A DNA stretch of 49,643 nucleotides from Liolophura sinensis (GCF_032854445.1 NW_027018265.1:1-49643), one strand, 5' to 3'. Counted from the first letter of the stretch, positions 1 to 10,995 are shown. Numbers and translations are program-made. Notes: generated from the sequence alone by a model not told the origin.

Positions 1-190
1 TTAACTATGTACAATCGCGACTGGTCATTACTATATTCAACTTTTCATTATAAGTTATGTGCCCTTCGGTAGCCCAGACGACGTCAAATCTTTGGGCCAA
101 GCCCATTTAACTCACCCAGCAAATGTCTTACTTCTAAGTCGAAGACAAACTCAATGTCTTTATCTACATGTAGAAAAACCACACCATTTG

Positions 191-203
191 TATATAAAAA
201 AAA
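191..203 (+). promoter_or_regulatory. TATA-like element with A-tract (present in every monomer)
   Basis: The sequence TATAT followed by a run of A reads as a TATA-box look-alike (TATATAAA). It is kept in most copies. Variants include TACAT plus A6-A8 (M4, M6, M13, M31, M35, M39, M43, M47, M69), TGTATA (M52, M74), TGTGTATAT (M14) and an interrupted AAAAATAAC form (M44, M48, M70). The A run is 8 in most copies and otherwise 6, 7 or 9. Promoter function is only inferred: AT-rich satellite often contains such strings by chance, and no initiator can be confirmed from sequence. Confidence 0.3.
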
Positions 204-209
204 CACAAG

Positions 210-239
210 GTACTTGATACAGTCCGCTGTAAAAAGTAC
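210..239. other. 30-bp imperfect hairpin (dyad), one per monomer
   Basis: The left arm GTACTTGATACAG and the right arm CTGTAAAAAGTAC are reverse complements at 11 of 13 positions, around a TCCG loop. The outer six pairs (GTACTT/AAGTAC) and the inner five (ATACAG-type end) are separated by a two-base mismatch. It begins about 15 bp after the TATA-like start. A second allele, GTACATGATACAG-TCTG-CTGTAAA..., pairs less well. Other copies break one arm without a matching change in the other: GATACTG in M10, M15, M33 and M35; GTCCGGTG in M14, M58 and M83. The dyad is real in the sequence, but there is no sign that pairing is being maintained. Confidence 0.6.
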
Positions 240-358
240 AATTGAACACTGACCCACATCAATAAGGTGCCAAAAGATGCGCAATTGGGCCAGGCATCTC
301 CAGCTGTTGAAAAATTGCAAATTTCCTTGGTTTCCATGGAGTAAGAGCAGTTGCTGGG

Positions 359-364
359 CACGTG
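359..364. promoter_or_regulatory. CACGTG palindrome (E-box core), one per monomer
   Basis: CACGTG occurs in the context GGGCACGTGATC in nearly every monomer. Exceptions are CACATG in M55, M77 and M80, CACGTC in M25, and AACGTG in M11 and M16. It matches the core bound by bHLH-type factors, so an array this size would hold roughly 80 copies in phase. A six-base motif in a homogenised repeat is inherited passively, so binding is not implied. Confidence 0.25.
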
Positions 365-496
365 ATCTTGACATCAATGATTATTCATTTGTGGCTACAG
401 CCAAAAGTATTGGTCGGAGAGCAACGCGGTTTGCACCATTCGATTTCTCGTCAAAAAATACGTCGGATTAGCCTCTTACCAGCAGCATTGGAACAG

Positions 497-530
497 TTTT
501 TCCACTTTAGGATTTTTGCCGGGTCTTTTT
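497..530 (+). other. T-tract cluster at the 3' end of the monomer
   Basis: Three T5 runs lie at 497-501, 513-517 and 526-530. In most other copies a fourth T4 run sits between the first two (CCACTTTTGG). In the form ending GGTATTTTTTCTAATTG the last run is T6. These are the first runs of four or more T on the plus strand after position 45. Pol III terminates at such runs, so they would end any pol III transcript started upstream. They could equally be curvature or nucleosome-positioning tracts, although their centres are not spaced at a clean helical period. Confidence 0.4.
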
Positions 531-3500
531 GCGAATTGAAATCGGCTACATTAACTATGTACAATCGCGACTGGTCATTAATATATTCAACTTTTCATTA
601 TAAGTTATGTGCCCTTCGGTAGCCCAGACGACGTCAAATCTTTGCGCCAAGCCCATTTAACTCACCCAGCAGTTGTCTTACTTCTAAGTCGAAGACAAAC
701 TCAATGTCTTTATCTACATGTAGAAAAACCACACCATTTGTATATAAAAAAAACACAAGGTACTTGATACAGTCCGCTGTAAAAAGTACAATTGAACACT
801 GACCCACATCAATAAGGTGCCAAAAGATGCGCAATTGGGCCAGGCATCTCCAGCTGTTGAAAAATTGCAAATTTCCTTGGTTTCCATGGAGTAAGAGCCG
901 TTGCTGGGCACGTGATCTTGACATCAATGATTATTCATTTGTGGCTACAGCCAAAAGAATTGGTCGGAGAGCAACGCGGTTTGCACCATTCGATTTCTCG
1001 TCAAAAAATACGTCGGATTAGCCTCTTACAAGCAGCATTGGAACAGTTTTTCCACTTTTGGATTTTTGCCTGGTCGATTTGCGAATTGAAATCGGCTACA
1101 TTGACTATGTACAATCGCGACTGGTCATTAATATATTCAACTTTTCATTATAAGTTATGTGCCCTTCGGTAGCCCAGACGACGTCAAATCTTTTGGCCAA
1201 GCCCATTTAACTCACCCAGCAGTTGTCTTACTTCTAAGTCGAAGACAAACTCAATGTCTTTATCTACATGTAGAAAAACCACACCATTTGTATATAAAAA
1301 AACACAAGGTACTTGATACAGTCCGCTGTAAAAAGTACAATTGAACACTGACCCACATCAATAAGGTGCCAAAAGATGCGCAATTCGGCCAGGCATCTCC
1401 AGCTGTTGAAAAATTGCAAATTTCCTTGGTTTCCATGGAGTAAGAGCAGTTGCTGGGCACGTGATCTTGACATCAATGATTACTCCTTTGTGGCTACAGC
1501 CAAAAGTATTGGTCGGAGAGCAACGCGGTTTGCACCATTCGATTTCTCGTCAAAAAATACGTCGGATTAGCCTCTTACCAGCAGCATTGGAACAGTTTTT
1601 CCACTTTTGGATTTTTGCCTGGTATTTTTTCTAATTGAAATCGGCTACATTAACTATGTACAATCGCGACTGGTCATTACTATATTCCACTTTTCATTAT
1701 AAGTTATGTGCCCGTCGGTAGCCCAGACGACGTCAAATCTTTGGGCCAAGCCCATTTAACTCACCCAGCAAATGTCTTACTTCTAAGTCGAAGACAATCT
1801 CAATGTCTTTATCTACATGTAGAAAAACCACACCATTTGTACATAAAAAAACACAAGGTACATGATACAGTCTGCTGTAAAAAAGTACAATTGAACACTG
1901 ACCCACATCAATAAGGTGCCAAAAGATGCGCAATTGGGCCAGGCATCTCCAGCTGTTGAAAAATTGCAAATTTCCTTGGTTTCCATGGAGTAAGAGCCGT
2001 TGCTGGGCACGTGATCTTGACATCAATGATTATTCATTTGTGGCTACAGCCAAAAGTATTGGTCGGAGAGCAACGCGGTTTGCACCATTCGATTTCTCGT
2101 CAAAAAATACGTCGGATTAGCCTCTTACAGCAGCATTGGAACAGTTTTTCTACTTTTGGATTTTTACCTGGTCTTTTTGCGAATTGAAATCGGCTACATT
2201 AACTATGTACAATCGCGACTGGTCATTACTATATTCAACTTTTCATTATAAGTTATGTGCCCTTCGGTAGCCCAGACGACGTCAAATCTTTTGGCCAAGC
2301 CCATTTAACTCACCCAGCAGTTGTCTTACTTCTAAGTCGAAGACAAACTCAATGTCTTTATCTACATGTAGAAAAACCACACCATTTGTATATAAAAAAA
2401 CACAAGGTACTTGATACAGTCCGCTGTAAAAAGTACAATTGAACACTGACCCACATCAATAAGGTGCCAAAAGATGCGCAATTCGGCCAGGCATCTCCAG
2501 CTGTTGAAAAATTGCAAATTTCCTTGGTTTCCATGGAGTAAGAGCAGTTGCTGGGCACGTGATCTTGACATCAATGATTACTCCTTTGTGGCTACAGCCA
2601 AAAGTATTGGTCGGAGAGCAACGCGGTTTGCACCATTCGATTTCTCGTCAAAAAATACGTCGGATTAGCCTCTTACCAGCAGCATTGGAACAGTTTTTCC
2701 ACTTTTGGATTTTTGCCTGGTATTTTTTCTAATTGAAATCGGCTACATTAACTATGTACAATCGCGACTGGTCATTACTATATTCCACTTTTCATTATAA
2801 GTTATGTGCCCTTCGGTAGCCCAGACGACGTCAAATCTTTGGGCCAAGCCCATTTAACTCACCCAGCAAATGTCTTACTTCTAAGTCGAAGACAATCTCA
2901 ATGTCTTTATCTACATGTAGAAAAACCACACCATTTGTACATAAAAAAACACAAGGTACATGATACAGTCTGCTGTAAAAAAGTACAATTGAACACTGAC
3001 CCACATCAATAAGGTGCCAAAAGATGCGCAATTGGGCCAGGCATCTCCAGCTGTTGAAAAATTGCAAATTTCCTTGGTTTCCATGGAGTAAGAGCCGTTG
3101 CTGGGCACGTGATCTTGACATCAATGATTATTCATTTGTGGCTACAGCCAAAAGTATTGGTCGGAGAGCAACGCGGTTTGCACCATTCGATTTGTCGTCA
3201 AAAAATACGTCGGATTAGCCTCTTACCAGCAGCATTGGAACAGTTTTTCCACTTTTGGATTTTTGCCTGGTATTTTTTCTAATTGAAATCGGCTACATTA
3301 ACTATGTACAATCGCGACTGGTCATTACTATATTCAACTTTTCATTATAAGTTATGTGCCCTTCGGTAGCCCAGACGACGTCAAATCTTTGGGCCAAGCC
3401 CATTTAACTCACCCAGCAAATGTCTTACTTCTAAGTCGAAGACAAACTCAATGTCTTTATCTACATGTAGAAAAACCACACCATTTGTATATAAAAAAAA

Positions 3501-3847
3501 CACAAGGTACTTGATACAGTCCGCTGTAAAAAGTACAATTGAACACTGACCCACATCAATAAGGTGCCAAAAGATGCGCAATTGGGCCAGGCATCTCCAG
3601 CTGTTGAAAAATTGCAAATTTCCTTGGTTTCCATGGAGTAAGAGCAGTTGCTGGCACGTGATCTTGACATCAATGATTATTCATTTGTGGCTACAGCCAA
3701 AAGTATTGGTCGGAGAGCAACGCGGTTTGCACCATTCGATTTCTCGTCAAAAAAATACGTCGGATTAGCCTCTTACCAGCAGCATTGGAATAGTTTTTCC
3801 ACTTTAGGATTTTTGCCGGGTCTTTTTGCGAATTGAAATCGGCTACA

Positions 3848-6800
3848 TTAACTATGTACAATCGCGACTGGTCATTACTATATTCAACTTTTCATTATAA
3901 GTTATGTGTCCTTCGGTAGCCCAGACGACGTCAAATCTTTGGGCCAAGCCATTTAACTCACCCAGCAAATGTCTTACTTCTAAGTCGAAGACAAACTCAA
4001 TGTCTTTATCTACATGTAGAAAAACCACACCATTTGTATATAAAAAAACACAAGGTACATGATACAGTCTGCTGTAAAAAAGTACAATTGAACACTGACC
4101 CACATCAATAAGGTGCCAAAAGATGCGCAATTGGCCAGGCATCTCCAGCTGTTGAAAAATTGCAAATTTCCTTGGTTTCCATGGAGTAAGAGCTGTTGCT
4201 TGGCACGTGATCTTGACATCAATGATTATTCATTTGTGGCTACAGCCAAAAGTATTGGTCGGAGAGCAACGCGGTTTGCACCATTCGATTTCTCGTCAAA
4301 AATACGTCGGATTAGCCTCTTACCAGCAGCATTGGAACAGTTTTTCCACTTTTAGATTTTTGCCTGGTCTTTTTGCTAATTGAAATCGGCTACATTAACT
4401 ATGTACAATCGCGACTGGTCATTACTATATTCAACTTTTCATTATAAGTTATGTGCCCTTCGGTAGCCCAGACGACGTCAAATCTTTGCGCCAAGCCCAT
4501 TTAACTCACCCAGCAGTTGTCTTACTTCTAAGTCGAAGACAAACTCAATGTCTTTATCTACATGTAGAAAAACCACACCATTTGTATATAAAAAAAACAC
4601 AAGGTACTTGATACAGTCCGCTGTAAAAAGTACAATTGAACACTGACCCACATCAATAAGGTGCCAAAAGATGCGCAATTGGGCCAGGCATCTCCAGCTG
4701 TTGAAAAATTGCAAATTTCCTTGGTTTCCATGGAGTAAGAGCCGTTGCTGGGCACGTGATCTTAACATCAATGATTATTCATTTGTGGCTACAGCCAAAA
4801 GTATTGGTCGGAGAGAAACGCGGTTTGCACCATTCGATTTCTCGTCAAAAAATACGTCGGATTAGTCTCTTACCAGCAGCATTGGAACAGTTTTTCCACT
4901 TTTGGATTTTTGCCTGGTCTTTTTGCGAATTGAAATCGGCTACATTAACTATGTACATTCGCGACTGGTCATTACTATATTCAACTTTTCATTATAAGTT
5001 ATGTGCCCTTCGGTAGCCCAGACGACGTCAAATCTTTGGGCCAAGCCCATTTAACTCACCCAGCAGTTGTCTTACTTCTAAGTCGAAGACAAACTCAATG
5101 TCTTTATCTACATGTAGAAAAACCACACCATTTGTATATAAAAAAACAAAAGGTACTTGATACTGTCCGCTGTAAAAAGTACAATTGAACACTGACCCAC
5201 ATCAATAAGGTGCCAAAAGATGCGCAATTGGGCCAGGCATCTCCAGCTGTTGAAAAATTGCAAATTTCCTTGGTTTCCATTGAGTAAGAGCCGTTGCTGG
5301 GCACGTGATCTTGACATCAATGATTATTCATTTGTGGTTACAGCCAAAAGTATTGCTCGGAGAGCAACGCGGTTTGCACCATTCGATTTCTCGTCAAAAA
5401 ATACGTCGGATTAGCCTCTTACCAGCAGCATTGGAACAGTTTTTCCACTTTTGGATTTTTGCCTGGTATTTTTTCTAATTGAAATCGGCTACATTAACTA
5501 TGTACAATCGCGACTGGTCATTACTATATTCCACTTTTCATTATAAGTTATGTGCCCTTCGGTAGCCCAGACGACGTCAAATCTTTGGGCCAAGCCCATT
5601 TAACTCACCCAGCAGTTGTCTTACTTCTAAGTCGAAGACAAACTCAATGTCTTTATCTACATGTAGAAAAACCACACCATTTGTATATAAAAAAACACAA
5701 GGTACATAATACAGTCTGCTGTAAAAAGTACAATTGAACACTGACCCACATCAATAAGGTGCCAAAAGATGCGCAATTGGGCCGGGCATCTCCAGCTGTT
5801 GAAAAATTGCAAATTTCCTTGGTTTCCATGGAGTAAGAGCCGTTGCTGGGAACGTGATCTTGACATCAATGATTATTCATTTGTGGCTACAGCCAAAAGT
5901 ATTGATCGGAAAGCAACGCGGTTTGCACCATTCGATTTCTCGTCAAAAAATACGTCGGATTAGCCTCTTACAAGCAGCATTGGAACAGTTTTTCCACTTT
6001 GGGATTTTTGCCTGGTCTTTTTGCTAATTGAAATCGGCTACATTAACTATGTACAATCGCGACTGGTCATTACTATATTTAACTTTTCATTATAAGTTAT
6101 GTGCCCTTCGGTAGCCCAGACGACGTCAAATCTTTGGGCCAAGCCCATTTAACTCACCCAGCAGTTGTCTTACTTCTAAGTCGAAGACAAACTCAATGTC
6201 TTTATCTACATGTAGAAAAACCACACCATTTGTATATAAAAAAAACACAAGGTACTTGATACAGTCCGCTGTAAAAAGTACAATTGAACACTGACCCACA
6301 TCAATAAGGTGCCAAAAGATGCGCAATTCGGCCAGGCATCTCCAGCTGTTGAAAAATTGCAAATTTCCTTGGTTTCCATGGAGTAAGAGCAGTTGCTGGG
6401 CACGTGATCTTGACATCAATGATTACTCCTTTGTGGCTACAGCCAAAAGTATTGGTCGGAGAGCAACGCGGTTTGCACCATTCGATTTCTCGTCAAAAAA
6501 TACGTCGGATTAGCCTCTTACCAGCAGCATTGGAACAGTTTTTCCACTTTTGGATTTTTGCCTGGTATTTTTTCTAATTGAAATCGGCTACATTAACTAT
6601 GTACAATCGCGACTGGTCATTACTATATTCCACTTTTCATTATAAGTTATGTGCCCTTCGGTAGCCCAGACGACGTCAAATCTTTGGGCCAAGCCCATTT
6701 AACTCACCCAGCAAATGTCTTACTTCTAAGTCGAAGACAATCTCAATGTCTTTATCTACATGTAGAAAAACCACACCATTTGTACATAAAAAAACACAAG

Positions 6801-7142
6801 GTACATGATACAGTCTGCTGTAAAAAAGTACAATTGAACACTGACCCACATCAATAAGGTGCCAAAAGATGCGCAATTGGGCCAGGCATCTCCAGCTGTT
6901 GAAAAATTGCAAATTTCCTTGGTTTCCATGGAGTAAGAGCTGTTGCTTGGCACGTGATCTTGACATCAATGATTATTCATTTGTGGCTACAGCCAAAAGT
7001 ATTGGTCGGAGAGCAACGCGGTTTGCACCATTCGATTTCTCGTCAAAAAATACGTCGGATTAGCCTCTTATCAGCAGCATTGGAACAGTTTTTCCACTTT
7101 TAGATTTTTGCCTGGTCTTTTTGCTAATTGAAATCGGCTACA
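3848..7142. repeat. Block B: monomers M8-M13, first copy of a 5-monomer period
   Basis: Monomer starts are 3848, 4395, 4945, 5494, 6043 and 6593. M9-M12 correspond to M14-M17 at an offset of 2750 bp. M9 and M14 share CTTAACATC, GAGAGAAACG and ATTAGTCTC. M10 and M15 share CCATTGAG, GTGGTTACAG and ACAAAAGG. M11 and M16 share ACATAATACAGTCTG, GGGAACGTG and GATCGGAAAGC. M12 and M17 share TATATTTAAC and GATTACTCC. M8 and M13 share CTGTTGCTTGG and TTTTAGATTTTTG in their second halves only. M8 is the shortest monomer (547 bp), owing to three single-base losses. Confidence 0.8.
6593..7142. repeat. Mosaic monomer M13
   Basis: Its first half is the M4/M6 type (TATTCCAC, AATCTC, TACAT plus A7, ACATGATACAGTCTG, AAAAAAG). 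Its second half is the M8 type (CTGTTGCTTGG, TTTTAGATTTTTG, CTTTTTGCTAATTG). The switch lies in the shared stretch between about 6835 and 6938. M12 before it matches M5 closely. The picture is a crossover or conversion that joined an M5-M6-like stretch to an M8-like tail, fixing the register of the 5-monomer repeat. Confidence 0.65.
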
Positions 7143-10100
7143 TTAACTATGTACAATCGCGACTGGTCATTACTATATTCAACTTTTCATTATAAGTTAT
7201 GTGCCCTTCGGTAGCCCAGACGACGTCAAATCTTTGCGCCAAGCCCATTTAACTCACCCAGCAGTTGTCTTACTTCTAAGTCGAAGACAAACTCAATGTC
7301 TTTATCTACATGTAGAAAAACCACACCATTTGTGTATATAAAAAAAACACAAGGTACTTGATACAGTCCGGTGTAAAAAGTACAATTGAACACTGACCCA
7401 CATCAATAAGGTGCCAAAAGATGCGCAATTGGGCCAGGCATCTCCAGCTGTTGAAAAATTGCAAATTTCCTTGGTTTCCATGGAGTAAGAGCCGTTGCTG
7501 GGCACGTGATCTTAACATCAATGATTATTCATTTGTGGCTACAGCCAAAAGTATTGGTCGGAGAGAAACGCGGTTTGCACCATTCGATTTCTCGTCAAAA
7601 AATACGTCGGATTAGTCTCTTACCAGCAGCATTGGAACAGTTTTTCCACTTTTGGATTTTTGCCTGGTCTTTTTGCGAATTGAAATCGGCTACATTAACT
7701 ATGTACATTCGCGACTGGTCATTACTATATTCAACTTTTCATTATAAGTTATGTGCCCTTCGGTAGCCCAGACGACGTCAAATCTTTGGGCCAAGCCCAT
7801 TTAACTCACCCAGCAGTTGTCTTACTTCTAAGTCGAAGACAAACTCAATGTCTTTATCTACATGTAGAAAAACCACACCATTTGTATATAAAAAAACAAA
7901 AGGTACTTGATACTGTCCGCTGTAAAAAGTACAATTGAACACTGACCCACATCAATAAGGTGCCAAAAGATGCGCAATTGGGCCAGGCATCTCCAGCTGT
8001 TGAAAAATTGCAAATTTCCTTGGTTTCCATTGAGTAAGAGCCGTTGCTGGGCACGTGATCTTGACATCAATGATTATTCATTTGTGGTTACAGCCAAAAG
8101 TATTGGTCGGAGAGCAACGCGGTTTGCACCATTCGATTTCTCGTCAAAAAATACGTCGGATTAGCCTCTTACCAGCAGCATTGGAACAGTTTTTCCACTT
8201 TTGGATTTTTGCCTGGTATTTTTTCTAATTGAAATCGGCTACATTAACTATGTACAATCGCGACTGGTCATTACTATATTCCACTTTTCATTATAAGTTA
8301 TGTGCCCTTCGGTAGCCCAGACGACGTCAAATCTTTGGGCCAAGCCCATTTAACTCACCCAGCAGTTGTCTTACTTCTAAGTCGAAGACAAACTCAATGT
8401 CTTTATCTACATGTAGAAAAACCACACCATTTGTATATAAAAAAACACAAGGTACATAATACAGTCTGCTGTAAAAAGTACAATTGAACACTGACCCACA
8501 TCAATAAGGTGCCAAAAGATGCGCAATTGGGCCGGGCATCTCCAAGCTGTTGAAAATTGCAAATTTCCTTGGTTTCCATGGAGTAAGAGCCGTTGCTGGG
8601 AACGTGATCTTGACATCAATGATTATTCATTTGTGGCTACAGCCAAAAGTATTGATCGGAAAGCAACGCGGTTTGCACCATTCGATTTCTCGTCAAAAAA
8701 ATACGTCGATTAGCCTCTTACAAGCAGCATTGGAACAGTTTTTCCAACTTTGGGATTTTTGGCCTGGTCTTTTTGCTAATTGAAATCGGCTACATTAACT
8801 ATGTACAATCGCGACTGGTCATTACTATATTTAACTTTTCATTATAAGTTATGTGCCCTTCGGTAGCCCAGACGACGTCAAATCTTTGGGCCAAGCCCAT
8901 TTAACTCACCCAGCAGTTGTCTTACTTCTAAGTCGAAGACAAACTCAATGTCTTTATCTACATGTAGAAAAACCACACCATTTGTATATAAAAAAAACAC
9001 AAGGTACTTGATACAGTCCGCTGTAAAAAGTACAATTGAACACTGACCCACATCAATAAGGTGCCAAAAGATGCGCAATTGGGCCAGGCATCTCCAGCTG
9101 TTGAAAAATTGCAAATTTCCTTGGTTTCCATGGAGTAAGAGCAGTTGCTGGGCACGTGATCTTGACATCAATGATTACTCCTTTGTGGCTACAGCCAAAA
9201 GTATTGGTCGGAGAGCAACGCGGTTTGCACCATTCGATTTCTCGTCAAAAAATACGTCGGATTAGCCTCTTACCAGCAGCATTGGAACAGTTTTTCCACT
9301 TTTGGATTTTTGCCTGGTATTTTTTCTAATTGAAATCGGCTACATTAACTATGTACAATCGCGACTGGTCATTACTATATTCCACTTTTCATTATAAGTT
9401 ATGTGCCCTTCGGTAGCCCAGACGACGTCAAATCTTTGGGCCAAGCCCATTTAACTCACCCAACAGTTGTCTTACTTCTAAGTCGAAGACAAACTCAATG
9501 TCTTTATCTACATGTAGAAAAACCACACCATTTGTATATAAAAAAAACACAAGGTACTTGATACAGTCCGCTGTAAAAAGTACAATTGAACACTGACCCA
9601 CATCAATAAGGTGCCAAAAGATGCGCAATTGGGCCAGGCATCTCCAGCTGTTGAAAAATTGCAAATTTCCTTGGTTTCCATGGAGTAAGAGCAGTTGCTG
9701 GGCACGTGATCTTGACATCAATGATTACTCCTTTGTGGCTACAGCCAAAAGTATTGGTCGGAGAGCAACGCGGTTTGCACCATTCGATTTCTCGTCAAAA
9801 AATACGTCGGATTAGCCTCTTACCTGCAGCATTGGAACAGTTTTTCCACTTTTGGATTTTTGCCTGTTATTTTTTCTAATTGAAATCGGCTACATTAACT
9901 ATGTACAATCGCGACTGGTCATTACTATATTCCACTTTTCATTATAAGTTATGTGCCCTTCGGTAGCCCAGACGACGTCAAATCTTTTGGCCAAGCCCAT
10001 TTAACTCACCCAGCAGTTGTCTTACTTCTAAGTCGAAGACAAACTCAATGTCTTTATCTACATGTAGAAAAACCACACCATTTGTATATAAAAAAAAACA

Positions 10101-10995
10101 CAAGATACTTGATACAGTCGCTGTAAAAAGTACAATTGAACACTGACCCACATCAATAAGGTGCAAAAGATGCGCAATTGGGCCAGGCATCTCCAGCTGT
10201 TGAAAAATTGCAAATTTCCTTGGTTTCCATGGAGTAAGAGCCGTTGCTGGCACGTGATCTTGACATCAATGATTATTCATTTGTGGCTACAGCCAAAAGT
10301 ATTGGTCGGAGAGCAACGCGGTTTGCACCATTCGATTTCTCGTCAAAAAATACGTCGGATTAGCCTCTTACCAGCAGCATTGGAACAGTTTTTCCACTTT
10401 TGGATTTTTGCCTGGTCTTTTTGCGAATTGAAATCGGCTACATTAACTATGTACAATCGCGACTGGTCATTACTATATTCCACTTTTCATTATAAGTTAT
10501 GTGCCCTTCGGTAGCCCAGACGACGTCAAATCTTTGGGCCAAGCCCATTTAACTCACCCAGCAAATGTCTTACTTCTAAGTCGAAGACAAACTCAATGTC
10601 TTTATCTACATGTAGAAAAACCACACCATTTGTATATAAAAAAAACACAAGGTACTTGATACAGTCCCGCTGTAAAAAGTACAATTGAAACACTGACCCA
10701 CATCAATAAGGTGCCAAAAGATGCGCAATTGGGCCAGGCATCTCCAGCTGTTGAAAAATTGCAAATTTCCTTGGTTTCCATGGAGTAAGAGCCGTTGCTG
10801 GGCACGTGATCTTGACATCAATGATTATTCATTTGTGGCTACAGCCAAAAGTATTGGTCCGGAGAGCAACGCGGTTTGCACCATTCGATTTCTCGTCAAA
10901 AAATACGTCGGATTAGCCTCTTACCAGCAGCATTGGAACAGTTTTTCCACTTTTGGATTTTTGCCTGGTATTTTTTCTAATTGAAATCGGCTACA
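7143..10995. repeat. Block C: 7-monomer higher-order repeat, copy 1 (M14-M20)
   Basis: Monomer starts are 7143, 7695, 8244, 8795, 9345, 9895 and 10443. Each monomer pairs with the one seven places on in 10996-14843. M14/M21 share CTTAACATC, and the monomer after each begins TGTACATTCGC. M15/M22 share CCATTGAG and GTGGTTAC. M16/M23 share ACATAATACAG. M17/M24 and M18/M25 share GATTACTCC with CAGTTGC. M19/M26 share TTTTGGCC and AGATACTTG. M20/M27 share CAAATG with a GGTATTTTTT end. M16, M19 and M20 hold unusual clusters of single-base indels, and M20 is the longest unit (553 bp). Confidence 0.82.

Larger units (their letters stand above)
1..550. repeat. Reference monomer M1 (map of the repeat unit)
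   Basis: This copy serves as the reference map; add about 550 for each later copy. Position 42-45 is a T4 run. 93-105 is a small inverted repeat, TGGGC-CAA-GCCCA. 108-130 carries the main two-state variant (CAAATGTC versus CAGTTGTC). 164-173 is the perfect palindrome CTACATGTAG. 191-203 is TATAT running into A8. 210-239 is an imperfect hairpin. 333-340 is TCCATGGA. 359-364 is CACGTG. 392-403 is TGGCT-AC-AGCCA. 497-530 is a T-tract cluster. The 3' end comes in three main forms: GGTCTTTTTGCGAATTG, GGTATTTTTTCTAATTG and GGTCTTTTTGCTAATTG. M1 itself has the rarer TTTAGGATTTTTGCCGGG end, shared with M7. The choice of start is arbitrary, because a tandem repeat has no intrinsic first base. Confidence 0.95.
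1..3847. repeat. Block A: monomers M1-M7 with a duplicated dimer
   Basis: Monomer starts are 1, 551, 1101, 1650, 2199, 2748 and 3298. M3-M4 and M5-M6 are near-identical pairs 1098 bp apart (about 1159-2120 versus 2257-3218). M3 and M5 share TTTTGGCC, CAATTCGGCC, GATTACTCCTTTG and the GGTATTTTTTCTAATTG end. M4 and M6 share AATCTC and TACAT plus A7 and the ACATGATACAGTCTG allele. They differ by CCCGTCGG in M4 and GATTTGTCG in M6, and then their 3' ends diverge. M7 matches M1 (GCCGGG end) six monomers earlier. M2 carries TTTGCGCC, also found in M9 and M14. Confidence 0.85.

Noticed and set aside
61-90. Possible CENP-B box starting at TTCG in CCCTTCGGTAGCCC or CATTCGATTTC
   Set aside because: The required A and CGGG positions of the NTTCGNNNNANNCGGGN core are missing after each TTCG, and no reverse-strand match was found.
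7-250. Internal sub-repeat: GTACAATCGCGACTGG near the start versus GTACAATTGAACACTGACC near 236
   Set aside because: Only about ten bases agree and the flanks do not align, so an ancient internal duplication cannot be supported. A repeated ACATCAAT (about 256 and 371) is equally short.
84-377. A minus-strand 97-codon open frame, hydrophobic in its middle part
   Set aside because: Its length depends on the A-tract length, so copies with A7 or A9 give different C-terminal parts. The hydrophobic look follows from reading T-rich DNA. I recognise no family.
277-471. A plus-strand 64-codon open frame (starting MRNWARHLQ) present in most monomers
   Set aside because: It is kept in most copies simply because the copies are recent. 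Changes within it are mostly amino-acid-altering (W/S/C, S/R/C, D/N, C/R), one copy (M36) has a premature stop, several are frameshifted, and M62 and M87 read through the stop. No Kozak-like context or known domain is evident.
497-530. Phased T-tracts producing intrinsic DNA curvature
   Set aside because: Tract centres are roughly 8, 8 and 13 bp apart, not near 10.5 bp, so helical phasing is not supported by eye. A curvature calculation would be needed.
362-622. A plus-strand 86-codon open frame that crosses the monomer boundary
   Set aside because: It is present in only part of the copies, is broken by the alternative 3' ends (TTTTTTCTAATTG gives a stop or frame change), and has no recognisable domain.
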